DNA from: Bog-473 sp963836605 | Lineage (GTDB): Bacteria > Actinomycetota > Acidimicrobiia > Acidimicrobiales > RAAP-2 | Direction of reading: 5' to 3' | Length of the DNA: 64,000 bases | Assembly: GCA_963836605.1 (NCBI GenBank) | Contig: CAWIKB010000016.1 | Span: 38,712 to 102,711, forward strand | In this document: in pieces, positions 38,966-47,389 of the stretch | Numbering within the stretch: the stretch's first letter is position 1 | How the letters are laid out: each line of letters starts with the position of its first letter | Position numbers and translations under genes: made by a program | Notes under the pieces: model-generated | Seen by the model: the letters and a program-made list of their open reading frames with translations, nothing else | Database searches by the model: none | Told to the model about the DNA's origin: nothing

Positions 38966-39314
38966 TCACGTCCATCCTGCGAGTGCAAATGCGGCCGCAA
39001 TCCCGCTATCGGTGAGAGCCGACGCGCCGCCAGCGAGGACCACTGACACCGAGGCCAACGGCGGTGAGGCTGTGGGCGGCGTCGATGAGAGAGCCGGCGC
39101 GGCGCCATTTTGGCCAGGTGGTGACCTCAACGAGGCCCTGCGCGGCGTGTCGGGCACCGAGGATCCGGGCAACGATCACCGAAGTGGAGTCCACGGGGCC
39201 GCCGAGCGCGTCGAGAACCGACGTGGGAGATGCGAGGAGGATGATCGCCCAGGCGAGACGGATCACACCCAGGGTCGGACGAGAAGGGGCGAGGCGAGGT
39301 AATGACGGTGGCAT
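38966..39314 (-). CDS. Small membrane protein; one frameshift near the end
   Basis: The ATG at 39314 is chosen over an ATG 30 bp upstream because AGGAG lies 8 nt before it. The protein reads MPPSLPRLAPSRPTLGVIRL, AWAIILLASPTSVLDALGG, then ILGARHAAQGLVEVTTWPKW and SLIDAAHSLTAVGL. A shift near 39050 leads to ASVVLAGGASALTDSGIAAA and the stop at 38966. It is about 115 residues with three or four hydrophobic segments and no recognised family. It sits between the GH15 and TPP genes in the same operon. Confidence 0.5.
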
Positions 39315-39324
39315 CGGAGTGCTC

Positions 39325-41131
39325 CTAATGGCTGTGAATTTCATGAGAGGGTTCGACGGCTCGTTCGAGAGCGAATGCAGCGTTGATCAGGGCAAGGTGA
39401 GACAGGCCTTGCGGTATGTTGCCCAGAAAAGCGCCGTTGTCAGGGTCGATCTGCTCAGAGAGAAGCCCGACATCGTTGGCCAGCGCGACGGTGTCCTCCA
39501 TGAGCTGGCGAGCCCGCTCGATCTGGCCGGTCTGAGTCAGGGCATCGACCATCCAGAAGCTGCAGGCGACGAACGCTCCTTCCTCCTCGTTCATGCCGGT
39601 GTACCGATAGAGAAGCGGCCCATGCCCGAGGTCGGCGTTGATGGCGTCGATGGTCGACACCAGTCGGGAGCCGCGTTCGAAGCCGGTGCGTCCAGCGAGG
39701 AGCACGGCCGCATCGAGGTCGTCTGTTCCAGCGTAAGAACGTGTACGCCTGTTTGGCGTCGGACCAGCAGTGGGCGTTGACCCAGGCCCGGATTTCGTCG
39801 GCGCCCGAACGCCAGCGCTCGATATGCAATCCCGGGATCTGGCCGGTCTCGGCGAGGTGAACCGCACGGTCGAGCGCCACCCAGCAGCCGATTTTGGAGA
39901 TGGTGTAGTGCCGGCAGGTCTCGAGCTCCCAGATGCCGGAGTCGACGTGTCGCCACCCCTCCAGACAGCGATCGGCCAGATCGGCAAGCATGCGGCCGGT
40001 AGCCGGGTCGATGAGATGCCCTTCGGCGCAGTAGCGGCTAATGGTGTCGAACAGGTCGCCGTAGGTGCCGAGTTGGGTCTGACCTGAGGCAGCATTCCCC
40101 GCGCGGACAGGTTGGCTGTGGCGCCAGCCGGCAACGTCGAGCGTTGCCTGCTGATCGGCGATGGTTCCGTTGAGGGTGTAAAAGACGTGCAGCTCACCGC
40201 CGTTTTCGCGGAGGGCGCTTAAGAGCCAGGAGACGGCACCATGGACTTCTTCGTGTAAACCAAGGTTGAGGAGAGCATCGAGCGTGAAGGACGAGTCTCG
40301 GATCCAGGCGTAGCGGTAGTCCCAGTTCTTGGTGCCACCAATCCGCTCAGGGAGCGAGGTGGTGGCGGCAGCGGCGACCGCACCGGAATGCTCGGCGAGC
40401 AGCGTCTTGAGGGCCAGCGCAGACCTGCGCACCGCGACGTTCCATCGACTGTGGCAGTTGAGCAACTCGGCCCACCGCCGCCAGGAGCTGATGGTGCGGT
40501 CCAGTCGAGACTGGATGGCGTCAGGCGTTGGAACGAACAGCGGCTCGGCGTCGGTAGCCACGACGGCAAGAAGTGCGCGAGTACCTTCGTGCAACCTGGA
40601 CCGGCCTGACACCCTATGCGGAGTGATCACGGCGGGCCCGAGGGCGTCGAGGATAACCCCGAGAGTCTGGTTTTCGATCCGGACCACCGGGGTACCGTGG
40701 CGGTCGGTGACACATGGGTTGGCTCGGCCGAATCGGTCTCCGGGGATGAGGGCCCAGTTAAGGTCGACGAAGCCGGAGAGGATTTCGATTCGTTGGGCAA
40801 GCTCGGTCCAGGGGAGCCGACCGGCCGAACCCACGTTGAGCGAGGCGGTGGTACGTGCGACTCCTGTGGGCACGGTGTAGAGGGTCTCGATCACGTTGGT
40901 ATCGTCGAGGTAACGGCGGGCGACTTCGTAGTCTTCCGACGGTACGAGAGTGAGACAACCACCGACCTCAGGGTCGAGCAGGCCCGACAGAATCGGGGGC
41001 GAGTCAAGGGCCGGAAGGGCCCACCAGTCCACGGTGCCGTCGGCGGCTACGAGTGCGACGGTCCGCCCGTCGCCGAGCACTGCATAATCCTCTATGGGCG
41101 CGAACCCGTCCACCCGATACAAAGCCCTCAC
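39325..41131 (-). CDS. Glycoside hydrolase family 15 (glucoamylase/trehalase-like); one frameshift
   Basis: It begins MRALYRVDGFAPIEDYAVLG, followed by the N-terminal beta-sandwich domain (DGTVDWWALPALDSPPI). The (alpha/alpha)6 barrel has LPERIGGTKNWDYRYAWIRD (GH15 signature), QTQLGTYGDLFDTI and HVDSGIWELE. An extra T near 39733 (TTCTTACGC where TTCTACGC is expected) breaks the frame; the next one continues YAGTDDLDAAVLLAGRTGF, TGMNEEEGAFVACSFWMVDA (likely catalytic Glu region) and QIDPDNGAFLGNIPQGLSH. Total about 601 residues, typical for cytoplasmic actinobacterial GH15 trehalase/glucodextranase-type enzymes; no signal peptide. The ATGA overlap with the HPP gene shows operon membership. Confidence 0.85.
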
Positions 41132-41709
41132 GAGAGCGCCGCTCCGGGGTTATGGGGGGATTGGTGACCGTGGGACCGCTCCCGGATGCTCGCGTTGCGG
41201 TCCAGCGGGATCCGCCCGATGAGCGGACCGAGCGAGATCACTACGGCTAGTCCCAGCACGAGGCCGATGAGCGGCGAGCCCGGCTTGGCGAGCCCTGTCG
41301 TGATGAGGAGCGCCGTAGCTGCCGAGGGGGCGTGATGGGAGCCGGCCAGCTCCAAGAGGAAAACGGTCAGGCCGACCCCCAGCACGGAGGCGGCCACCTG
41401 GGCTGCGGAGGGTGATCCGGTCTGGCTGACCGAGGGATAGCGCACGAGTCCGAAAACGGCGAGGGCAGCGAGTCCGCAGCCGATGGCGACCCCATGGCCG
41501 ACCAGGGCATTGCGGAACCTGGAATTCTCGCTGCGGGGATGGGCGGCGAAGACGTAGGCCGTAGGCCCGACGGTGCTGGTCAGGAGAGGCCAGGCGAGGA
41601 ATCGTCCGGCGATCCCGACCGCGCCGACGAGGGCCCCAGTGAGAAGGAGGTAGCGCAGACCCAGAACCACTCGAAGTCCGTGGTGCTCCGGTGAGGGATC
41701 AGATCTCAC
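41128..41709 (-). CDS. HPP-family integral membrane protein
   Basis: 193 residues from a GTG at 41709 that overlaps the end of the preceding gene by 11 bp. The frame is open further upstream but that part overlaps coding sequence. Five hydrophobic segments are visible (YLLLTGALVGAVGIAGRFLA, VGHGVAIGCGLAALAVFGLV, AAQVAASVLGVGLTVFLLEL). The stretches STVGPTAYVFAAHPRSE and AGSHHAPSAATALLITTGL are the HPP-type signatures. HPP proteins have been linked to nitrite or anion transport in some organisms, but function is unsettled. The stop overlaps the GH15 start (ATGA). Confidence 0.75.
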   Translation of the reverse strand: MRSDPSPEHHGLRVVLGLRYLLLTGALVGAVGIAGRFLAWPLLTSTVGPTAYVFAAHPRSENSRFRNALVGHGVAIGCGLAALAVFGLVRYPSVSQTGSPSAAQVAASVLGVGLTVFLLELAGSHHAPSAATALLITTGLAKPGSPLIGLVLGLAVVISLGPLIGRIPLDRNASIRERSHGHQSPHNPGAALS

Positions 41710-42369
41710 GGTCGTAGCGCTCCGCCAGCTCGCGGTCGCCCAGACGACTCTCCCCCCAGGGAAAGCCGCGCAACCGATCCCCGGCGGCATGGACCCGCAG
41801 GAGGGCCGGGACGCGGTCATACCAGCGGCGCGTTGGCCCTGGGTGCGCCGGCGCGTGCTTGCGGACGAACGTGGCGCTACGCAGTCGTGCCCGATCCGGC
41901 CCGAGCGCGGCGATCAGTTCGGCTTGCACCAGACTCTCAGGCGCCCCGCCCAATTCGGGTCGCAACAACTCCTGGAGCTGTTCTACTCCCTCGACGAAAT
42001 CGGGCGTGATTGCGACGGAGATCGGTTGGATGCCACGGGTGCTGTCGTACATCTGGTCCAGAATTGGGCGGACGAGGCCGCTCGTCTCCTCGAGCCCGCG
42101 TGGCCTCCTCGATCCGGTCAATCTGGTAAAAGAACACGGGCGATGTCTTCTCCGGCGGCGAGTCTCACTGCTGCATGCTCGAGGAGCAGCTTTCCGACCG
42201 TACCGTGGTCCCACTTGGCGGTGACTGCGCCCCCTCCCATCGTCCGGTCCGGTGTCGTGGTGTTCCATTTTGCGAAGAGCTGTCGCAGGAGAGCGGTCTC
42301 CTCGACGAAGACGTCGAGTGCGTCGCCGCTCGTCCGGGTGCCGTGTTGGGTGAAGTGGGGTCGCTTCAT
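41699..42369 (-). pseudogene. Hemerythrin-like or related helical protein, frameshifted
   Basis: The ATG at 42369 (GGAGGG 3 nt upstream) overlaps the SDR stop. It reads MKRPHFTQHGTRTSGDALDV, FVEETALLRQLFAKWN and KWDHGTVGKLLLEHAAVRLA. Frames shift near 42125 and again near 42075, then continue VRPILDQMYDSTRGIQPISV, VEGVEQLQELLRPELG and RKHAPAHPGPTRRWYDRVPA to the stop at 41699. The H/E spacing in the first half suggests a hemerythrin-type four-helix bundle, but this is a weak assignment. The second half has no named family. Confidence 0.45.
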
Positions 42370-43399
42370 CGGCCCTCCACCGCCTTGAGCGCCACGTCTC
42401 GCGAGTACCTCCGGGCCTTGGCTCGCGCAGTTCGCGCCGCAAGCCGCGACGAATGTGCGGGCGACGTCAGGCAGGGAGCGAAGGAAGCTGGGGTCCAAGG
42501 CACCACCGGCACGATCGTCGAATATGCCATGCGCACCGTGGTCCTCGGTTGTATCCACCGGGAGATGGAGGTTGGCCTTGCGCGCAGGTGAAATAGGAAG
42601 GTCGGTCAGCTGGGTGTCCCATGCTCCTAGAGCGGCGTAGGCGCTGCCCAGCCCGGGAAACAGACTCCCGACGACTACGAGGAGCTTGTTCCACGCACCG
42701 AGCACCTTCGCGCGGCGACCGTCGAGGGCGGCTTCGAGGATGAAGTGTGGCCGCCACTTCGGGTTGGTAGATGGGCGGGACCGGCTGAGGATGGCGATTC
42801 AGCGTGGTCTCGCACCAGTCGAACTGGGGGGTGTTGACCGCGGGGAGGTGGACCATGCTCAGCCGGATGTCGCTGTGCTCGTGGAGCAACTCGGCCCGCA
42901 CCGACTCGAAGAATCCCCGGCAGGCGAATTTCGAGGAGCAGTAGGCACTCTGTAGGGGGATACCCATGAAGGCCAGGGCCGAGCCCACATTAACGATGCT
43001 TCCCCGATTGCGCTTCCGCATGCGGGCGAGGGCCGCCATTGTCCCCCACACCTGGCCGAGGAACGTCACTTCGACGGCACGCCGGAAGTCGGCGGGAGTG
43101 ATCTCCAGGGTCGGAGCGAAGACCGTCGTCATGGCGTCATTGACCCAGACATCGATCGGACCGAGTTCGTTTTCCACCAGCGTCGCCGCAGCATCAACCT
43201 CTTCGAAGTTGGCGACGTCGGTTGTGATCACCACCGCCCGTCCGCCCGCTGACTCGACCTCCTTCGCCGCGCCGTTGAGCCCGGCAATGCCACGTGCCAG
43301 CAGTGCCACGTCGTATCCCGCTTCGGCAAATGCGGGGGCGGTGGCTCTTCCTACCCCTCCAGAGGCCCCAGTCACTACCGCGATAGGTCGAGTTGCCAC
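42366..43399 (-). CDS. Short-chain dehydrogenase/reductase with C-terminal extension; frameshifts
   Basis: The GTG at 43399 has GAAGGGA 8 nt upstream. NAD(P)-binding is VVTGASGGVGRATAPAFAEA and the active site SAYCSSKFA (YxxxK), with LSMVHLPAVNTPQFDW. After YQPEVAA an indel near 42747 shifts the frame to FILEAALDGRR, VLGAWNKLLVVVGSLFPGL and VDTTEDHGAHGIFDDRAGGA. A second indel near 42440 gives the end YSRDVALKAVEGR with a TGA overlapping the next ATG. SDRs with this extension (DHGAHGxFD) are common in actinobacteria; the substrate is unknown. It heads the main operon. Confidence 0.78.
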
Positions 43400-43455
43400 G
43401 CGTATATCCCTTCTCTTGCACTTGGGCGTGTCCCTTGCACATGGCCTGCAGACGG

Positions 43456-43478
43456 CCCCGACGCCAGTAGCGTCGGGG
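43456..43478 (-). terminator. Intercistronic hairpin between the 58-codon ORF and the SDR gene
   Basis: A perfect 9-bp inverted repeat CCCCGACGC - CAGTA - GCGTCGGGG. It lies 27 bp after the small ORF's stop and 57 bp before the SDR start on the same transcript. No T-tract follows, so it may be an attenuator or a mRNA-processing/stability element rather than a simple terminator. Confidence 0.5.
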
Positions 43479-43504
43479 AAACCCGCTGGCCGAATGGTCT
43501 TCCG

Positions 43505-43681
43505 TTAAGACGTAATACGGGCCGACCCTGGTCCGGGGAACGGCGGCACCTCCGTGCCAGATCCGCCGGGATCGCGGCGGCGGCCCGAGGTCATTCGCAT
43601 GACCACAAGCGCGGTCATCCAGACCGTGAAGACGAAGAGGAGGGTTCCGACGACCCATACCAGGGCCAGGATCCATGTCAT
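43505..43681 (-). CDS. 58-residue single-span membrane protein
   Basis: A near-perfect Shine-Dalgarno (AAGGAGGT, 6 nt before the ATG at 43681) precedes MTWILALVWVVGTLLFVFTV plus WMTALVVMRM, one long or two short membrane helices, and a basic, Gly/Pro-rich tail (SGRRRDPGGSGTEV) ending in a TAA. It has no recognised family. It is the first gene transcribed leftward from the TetR2 operator and lies upstream of the SDR gene. The initiation signal is the strongest in the operon, arguing it is real. Confidence 0.65.
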   Translation of the reverse strand: MTWILALVWVVGTLLFVFTVWMTALVVMRMTSGRRRDPGGSGTEVPPFPGPGSARITS

Positions 43682-43747
43682 GACGTACCTCCTTCGTTGC
43701 CGTGAGGTGTAGTTGCTTCTGTTCGTTCAATACCCACATCCAAGATT

Positions 43748-43780
43748 CGTACACGTACGCGAACTGCTACCGTCGGTAGC
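43748..43780. promoter_or_regulatory. Putative TetR operator and start-proximal hairpin
   Basis: CGTACACGTACG (43748-43759) is the same palindromic core as at 30984-30995. Directly before the tetR ATG (43781) is a perfect hairpin GCTACC-GTC-GGTAGC (43766-43780) where a ribosome-binding site should be. No Shine-Dalgarno is visible. Inference: TetR autoregulation at the palindrome, and either leaderless translation or structure-controlled initiation. Confidence 0.6.
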
Positions 43781-44431
43781 ATGGCGAATGAGCAGCCAGC
43801 GGCGGGCCGACCCAAGAGTCGGAGCCGGCGGAGGCGAGCCGGCTGGGGAACAATCTCTCGGCAACAGGTCGTCGACGCTGCAGCTCATGCCGTGCGCGAA
43901 GGTCGCTCCGAGCAGATGACGATCCGGAGCCTGGCAGCCGATCTCGATGTGTCGCCCATGAGTTTGTACCGTCACGTCCAGGATAAAGACGACCTCCTTG
44001 ACGAAGTCACCGATGGCCTGCTCTCAGACGTCTGGAATCCGCCCGCACCGCGTCGGGACTGGCAGCAGTGGACTGCGGAGGCGGCCGATCGCCTGCGCTC
44101 GCTTTTGGTGAGTGAACCGGTGGCGCTCCACGTGTACCTTCGTCATCCGGTGGTCTCGCCGACCGCGATAACTCGCATGGATGTGATGCTTCAAGTCCTC
44201 AGAGGTGCCGGGTTTACGGAGACGACAGCGAGGCGCGCCTATGGCGCGATCCACGTGTACACCATCGGCTTCGCCGCCGTCGAGGCGACGCGTCGTCAAT
44301 CAGTCAGCGACAAAGACGATGACGACGGGGTGGCCAAAGAATTGGCGATTTTCACCGCCCCGGAGCAGTTCAAGATTGGGCTTGCGTTACTTCTTGAAGG
44401 GATTCGCAACAGCGCAGTTGGTGATTCGTGA
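43781..44431 (+). CDS. TetR/AcrR-family repressor (paralogue of 31016-31669)
   Basis: 216 residues, basic N-terminal arm (RPKSRSRRRRAG), then the HTH (ISRQQVVDAAAHAVREG and MTIRSLAADLDVSPMSLYRH, VQDKDDLLDEV). The ligand domain has HVYLRHPVVSPTAITRM and HVYTIGFAAVEATR. Its recognition helix differs little from that of the TetR at 31016, and both have the same upstream palindrome. It is divergent from the small ORF/SDR operon. The likely target is that operon; the ligand is unknown. Confidence 0.9.
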   Translation: MANEQPAAGRPKSRSRRRRAGWGTISRQQVVDAAAHAVREGRSEQMTIRSLAADLDVSPMSLYRHVQDKDDLLDEVTDGLLSDVWNPPAPRRDWQQWTAEAADRLRSLLVSEPVALHVYLRHPVVSPTAITRMDVMLQVLRGAGFTETTARRAYGAIHVYTIGFAAVEATRRQSVSDKDDDDGVAKELAIFTAPEQFKIGLALLLEGIRNSAVGDS

Positions 44432-45026
44432 AGGCACATAAATCCGAAATCTTGCCAATGACGCTTGTCAGTGGACTGAGCCACGAGACGACGACCCAGC
44501 GCAAGTGCCTCGGTTGGCGGGAGATTTGTTTGACTCCGTGCTCCTCCGGGCCCGGTTCTAACATAGTCCCGTGATCGCCGCTCCGTTGTCAGAACAACAT
44601 CATATTCCACTGGTCAGATACTGTTTTTCAGTGTGGCGCATTTGCCAACCGAGGAAAATGGCCACGTTCGAACCCCACGGATCCAGGGGCGATCATTACT
44701 TGACCAGAAGGCCCACCGATTGCCCAATCGGCGAGCCGGCATGCTCGGCGTCGGACGGCTCGAACCAACCAGCCCGGCCTGGGAACGAGGACGCACGCTG
44801 TCACGTGCGAGTTTGTGACGAATCGATCAGAATCAGCATCGGCATCAGCCTCAGCAAGAATGGCCACCCTGCATCACCCTTGCTTGCACCCACAGGCTCG
44901 GGTCTGCAAATTGCACTCTGCCAGTTGGCCAAGACATTCATTCTCAATGACGTCGTGGGCAACTGGCCTCCCGTTTGTCACCGAAGCCACATCGGCGCCG
45001 CTGAGGCCCCGATCAAGCGCGGAACT
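44432..45026. other. Region without recognisable genes
   Basis: About 600 bp. A long open frame on the plus strand crosses it but overlaps the antisense of a transposase gene and has no family match or good start. I see no RNA gene or strong hairpin here. Confidence 0.4.
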
Positions 45027-45323
45027 TCATTTTGGGAGTGCATCCTTGGCAAAGTAGGCGGCAGCCCGGCGGAGGATCTCGTTTTCCATCTCGAGGCGGC
45101 GCCTCTCGCGTCGCAGCTGGACGATCTCCGCCTGCTCGGCGGTCGTCAGGCCGTCCTTGATGCCATCGTCGACGTCGGCTTGGCGCATCCAGCGCCGAAC
45201 CGACTCCTCGGCGACCCCGAAGTCGACGGCGACTTCAGCGACGCTCAGATCGCCCCGACGAGCGACAGCGACGACGTTACGCTTGAACTCCTGGGGGAAC
45301 TTCTTCGGCGTGGTTCCATCCTT
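45027..45323 (-). pseudogene. IS3-family OrfA without its OrfB
   Basis: The minus frame reads TTPKKFPQEFKRNVVAVARR, GDLSVAEVAVDFGVAEESVR, RWMRQADVDDGIKDGL and LRRERRRLEMENEILRRAAA, ending YFAKDALPK with a TGA at 45027-45029. This is a complete OrfA (HTH plus zipper), but the nearby ATG is out of frame by one base and no OrfB follows. Confidence 0.7.
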
Positions 45324-45378
45324 CCAGCGGGAGGTAATCCCAAATTAGAGATGCCAACCAGACCGACAGCAGACCCGG

Positions 45379-45937
45379 GTGGGCGCCATGGAGACCGAGC
45401 TTCTCTCCCTCGGCGTCCTCTTTAAGCACTCGAGCCCCTACCATCCCCAGACCTGCGGCAAGGTCGAGCGCTTCCATCAGACGCTCAAGAAGTTCTTGGA
45501 CCGAGCGGATCCGCCCGCCACCATCGCCGAGCGTCCAGGCGCTCTTGGACCGATTCGTCGCCTACTACAACGACGTCCGTCCGCACCGTGCCCTCGGGGG
45601 GCGCACCCCAGGGAGGCCTATGAGGCCCGGACCAAAGCCAGGCCGTCGCGCGAGCCGGTCGACGTCGAGGGTTACCGGGTCCGCCACGACAAGGTCGACG
45701 ACTCGAGCAAGGTGACGCTGCGCTATGCCGGGCGGCTCTACCACCTCGGCGTCGGGCGGCCCTACAAGCGGACCCACGTCGTCTTGTTGGTGGCCGGCCG
45801 AGAGGTCCGGATCCTCGACGAGCGCCACTGCTGATCCGGGTGCTCACCATCGACCCGTCGAGGAGTTACCAGGCCCAGGAGTGACCAGATTGTCTACGAT
45901 GTCTTGACACATTGTCTCCAATGTCTCGAAACATCAC
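45379..45937 (+). pseudogene. IS481-family transposase C-terminal fragment with right end
   Basis: It starts with FKHSSPYHPQTCGKVERFHQ and TLKKFL (the DDE Glu region), shifts frame near 45530 (the alternative frame reads RFVAYYNDVRPHRALGG), and ends VTLRYAGRLYHLGVGRPYKR, LLVAGREVRILDERHC. Downstream, TTGTCTACGATGTCTTGACA and repeated TGTCT motifs at 45890-45930 resemble an IS481 right end. The N-terminal half is missing. Confidence 0.72.
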
Positions 45938-45938
45938 A

Positions 45939-46071
45939 ATGGTGGGCTACCGACAAAACCCCCGTGGGCTGGTTGGATAGTCGGCGCGGATAAGCCATTT
46001 CCCACGCTAAGGCTTCGGATTTCCCACCTCCCTGGTCAGGGGATATACCCGAGGACGTCGATTTTCACCGG
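45939..46071 (+). repeat. Dispersed repeat R1, long copy at 45.9 kb
   Basis: It has the same order of blocks as at 26439: ATGGTGGGCTACCGACAAAA, GATAAGCCATTTCCCACGCT, TTCGGATTTCCCACCTCCCT, GGTCAGGGGATATAC and GACGTCGATTTTC. The copy ends just before the patatin gene's upstream region. Confidence 0.75.
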
Positions 46072-46189
46072 CAGCGGCCTCGTGAGGTCGCCGTATGTGA
46101 CCCGTCCCGTGAGCGCTAACTTGGGCAGCTTGACGTCGCCCGCTACGCCGTTGGACACGGTTACTTCTGACTTGGCAGTTCCGCGGGAT

Positions 46190-47071
46190 ATGGACCCAAG
46201 GTTCGGCCAAGGCCTGCAGCGGGGTGTGAGCCTCGGCGGCGGCGGCTTGTTTTTCGTCGCTTGGCAGGTGAGCTACCTCCATAGCTTGGAATTACACGAC
46301 GTGAGACTCGAGGGTGCCGATCGGGTCGTGGGCACATCAGCGGGATCACTGGTTGCCGCATCACTCACCCGAGGCCACCTCAAGCGCCTGCACACTGAAC
46401 TCTCGGCGATGGCACACATGCCCGCTCTGCTCGGGGCCCTGGCCCCGGCGGGTGAGCTGTTCGGGAGCCAACTGAGGGCGCTTGAGTTGTTCCGCCAGGC
46501 CAAAGACGCCGAGACCTCAACGGTGCGAGAGATCGGTCACGCCGCCCTGGCGGCGCAGACGCCTGATCCCAAGGTGATGCGTCGTCATGTCGCTTTGGTA
46601 CTTGGCCGTGGTCGGTTCCCAGATGCCTTGTGTATTACCTGCGTCGATGCCTTCAGCGGTGAGCGTTGCGTCATCACCAAAGGAGCCAGGGTGCCCGTCG
46701 CCAATGCCGTTTCGGCCAGTACGGCCGTGCCAGGGCTCTTTCCCCCTCAGCCCATCGCTGATCGTCGCTGTATGGATGGGGGAGTGAGCGGCTCAGGCAT
46801 CCACGCGGACTTGATGGCCGGGACTCACCGAGTGGTGGTCCTCTCGCTTCGTCAAGGAAGTGAACCTACCGAGGGAATGACCATTTCGTCCGGGAGCCAG
46901 CAGCGTGAACTCGACGATCTGGTCAAATCGGGTACCCAAGTGTTCGCACGGGCACCAGAGACGATGAACCTCGATGAGCTCATGGACCCTGCAGCCGTGC
47001 CCAAGGCGCTGGCCATGGGCTCACGTCAGGCCGCCTCCGACGCTCGTGAACTCGCGTCATTCTGGAAGTAA
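46190..47071 (+). CDS. Patatin-like phospholipase
   Basis: The ATG at 46190 (MDPRFGQGLQRGVSLGGGG) is preferred; a GTG at 46082 adds 36 unlikely residues next to a repeat. Motifs are GGGGLFFVAWQVSYLHSL (oxyanion loop), GTSAGS (GxSxG nucleophile, Ser50) and CMDGGVSGSG (the DGG/DGA Asp of the catalytic dyad). The length of 293 residues fits single-domain bacterial patatins; no signal peptide. The family deacylates phospholipids or other lipids; the physiological substrate is unknown. No clear ribosome-binding site is seen. Confidence 0.85.
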   Translation: MDPRFGQGLQRGVSLGGGGLFFVAWQVSYLHSLELHDVRLEGADRVVGTSAGSLVAASLTRGHLKRLHTELSAMAHMPALLGALAPAGELFGSQLRALELFRQAKDAETSTVREIGHAALAAQTPDPKVMRRHVALVLGRGRFPDALCITCVDAFSGERCVITKGARVPVANAVSASTAVPGLFPPQPIADRRCMDGGVSGSGIHADLMAGTHRVVVLSLRQGSEPTEGMTISSGSQQRELDDLVKSGTQVFARAPETMNLDELMDPAAVPKALAMGSRQAASDARELASFWK

Positions 47072-47389
47072 CTTGCAACACGTACATCTCGACGGGATGT
47101 CGCGCCTTGTTCGGGGGCGTCTGACATCCTCCCCTCATTTCGCGCAGGAGAACAAGGAGAGGTTGCGGTGGACCGTCTGGTATCGACACCGTCACCGCGG
47201 TTGCGGATGGCTGCGGTGTGGGCGCCCTCTGCCGGTTGCCGGTGAGGATGCTGATCCGGTGGAGTCTGAACAGATCGCGCTGTCCTGAGGCAGATCGGTG
47301 CATCAGCCCGCCAGAGCGATGCTGGCTCGTCGGGGCACCGGAGTCGGCGTCGGCTCTGGAGTGTCCTGGTCCTTCTCGCGCTCTCGCTT

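Noticed and set aside
44571..45425. A 284-codon plus-strand ORF
   Set aside because: Its second half is the antisense of an IS3 OrfA and its first half has no features of a gene.
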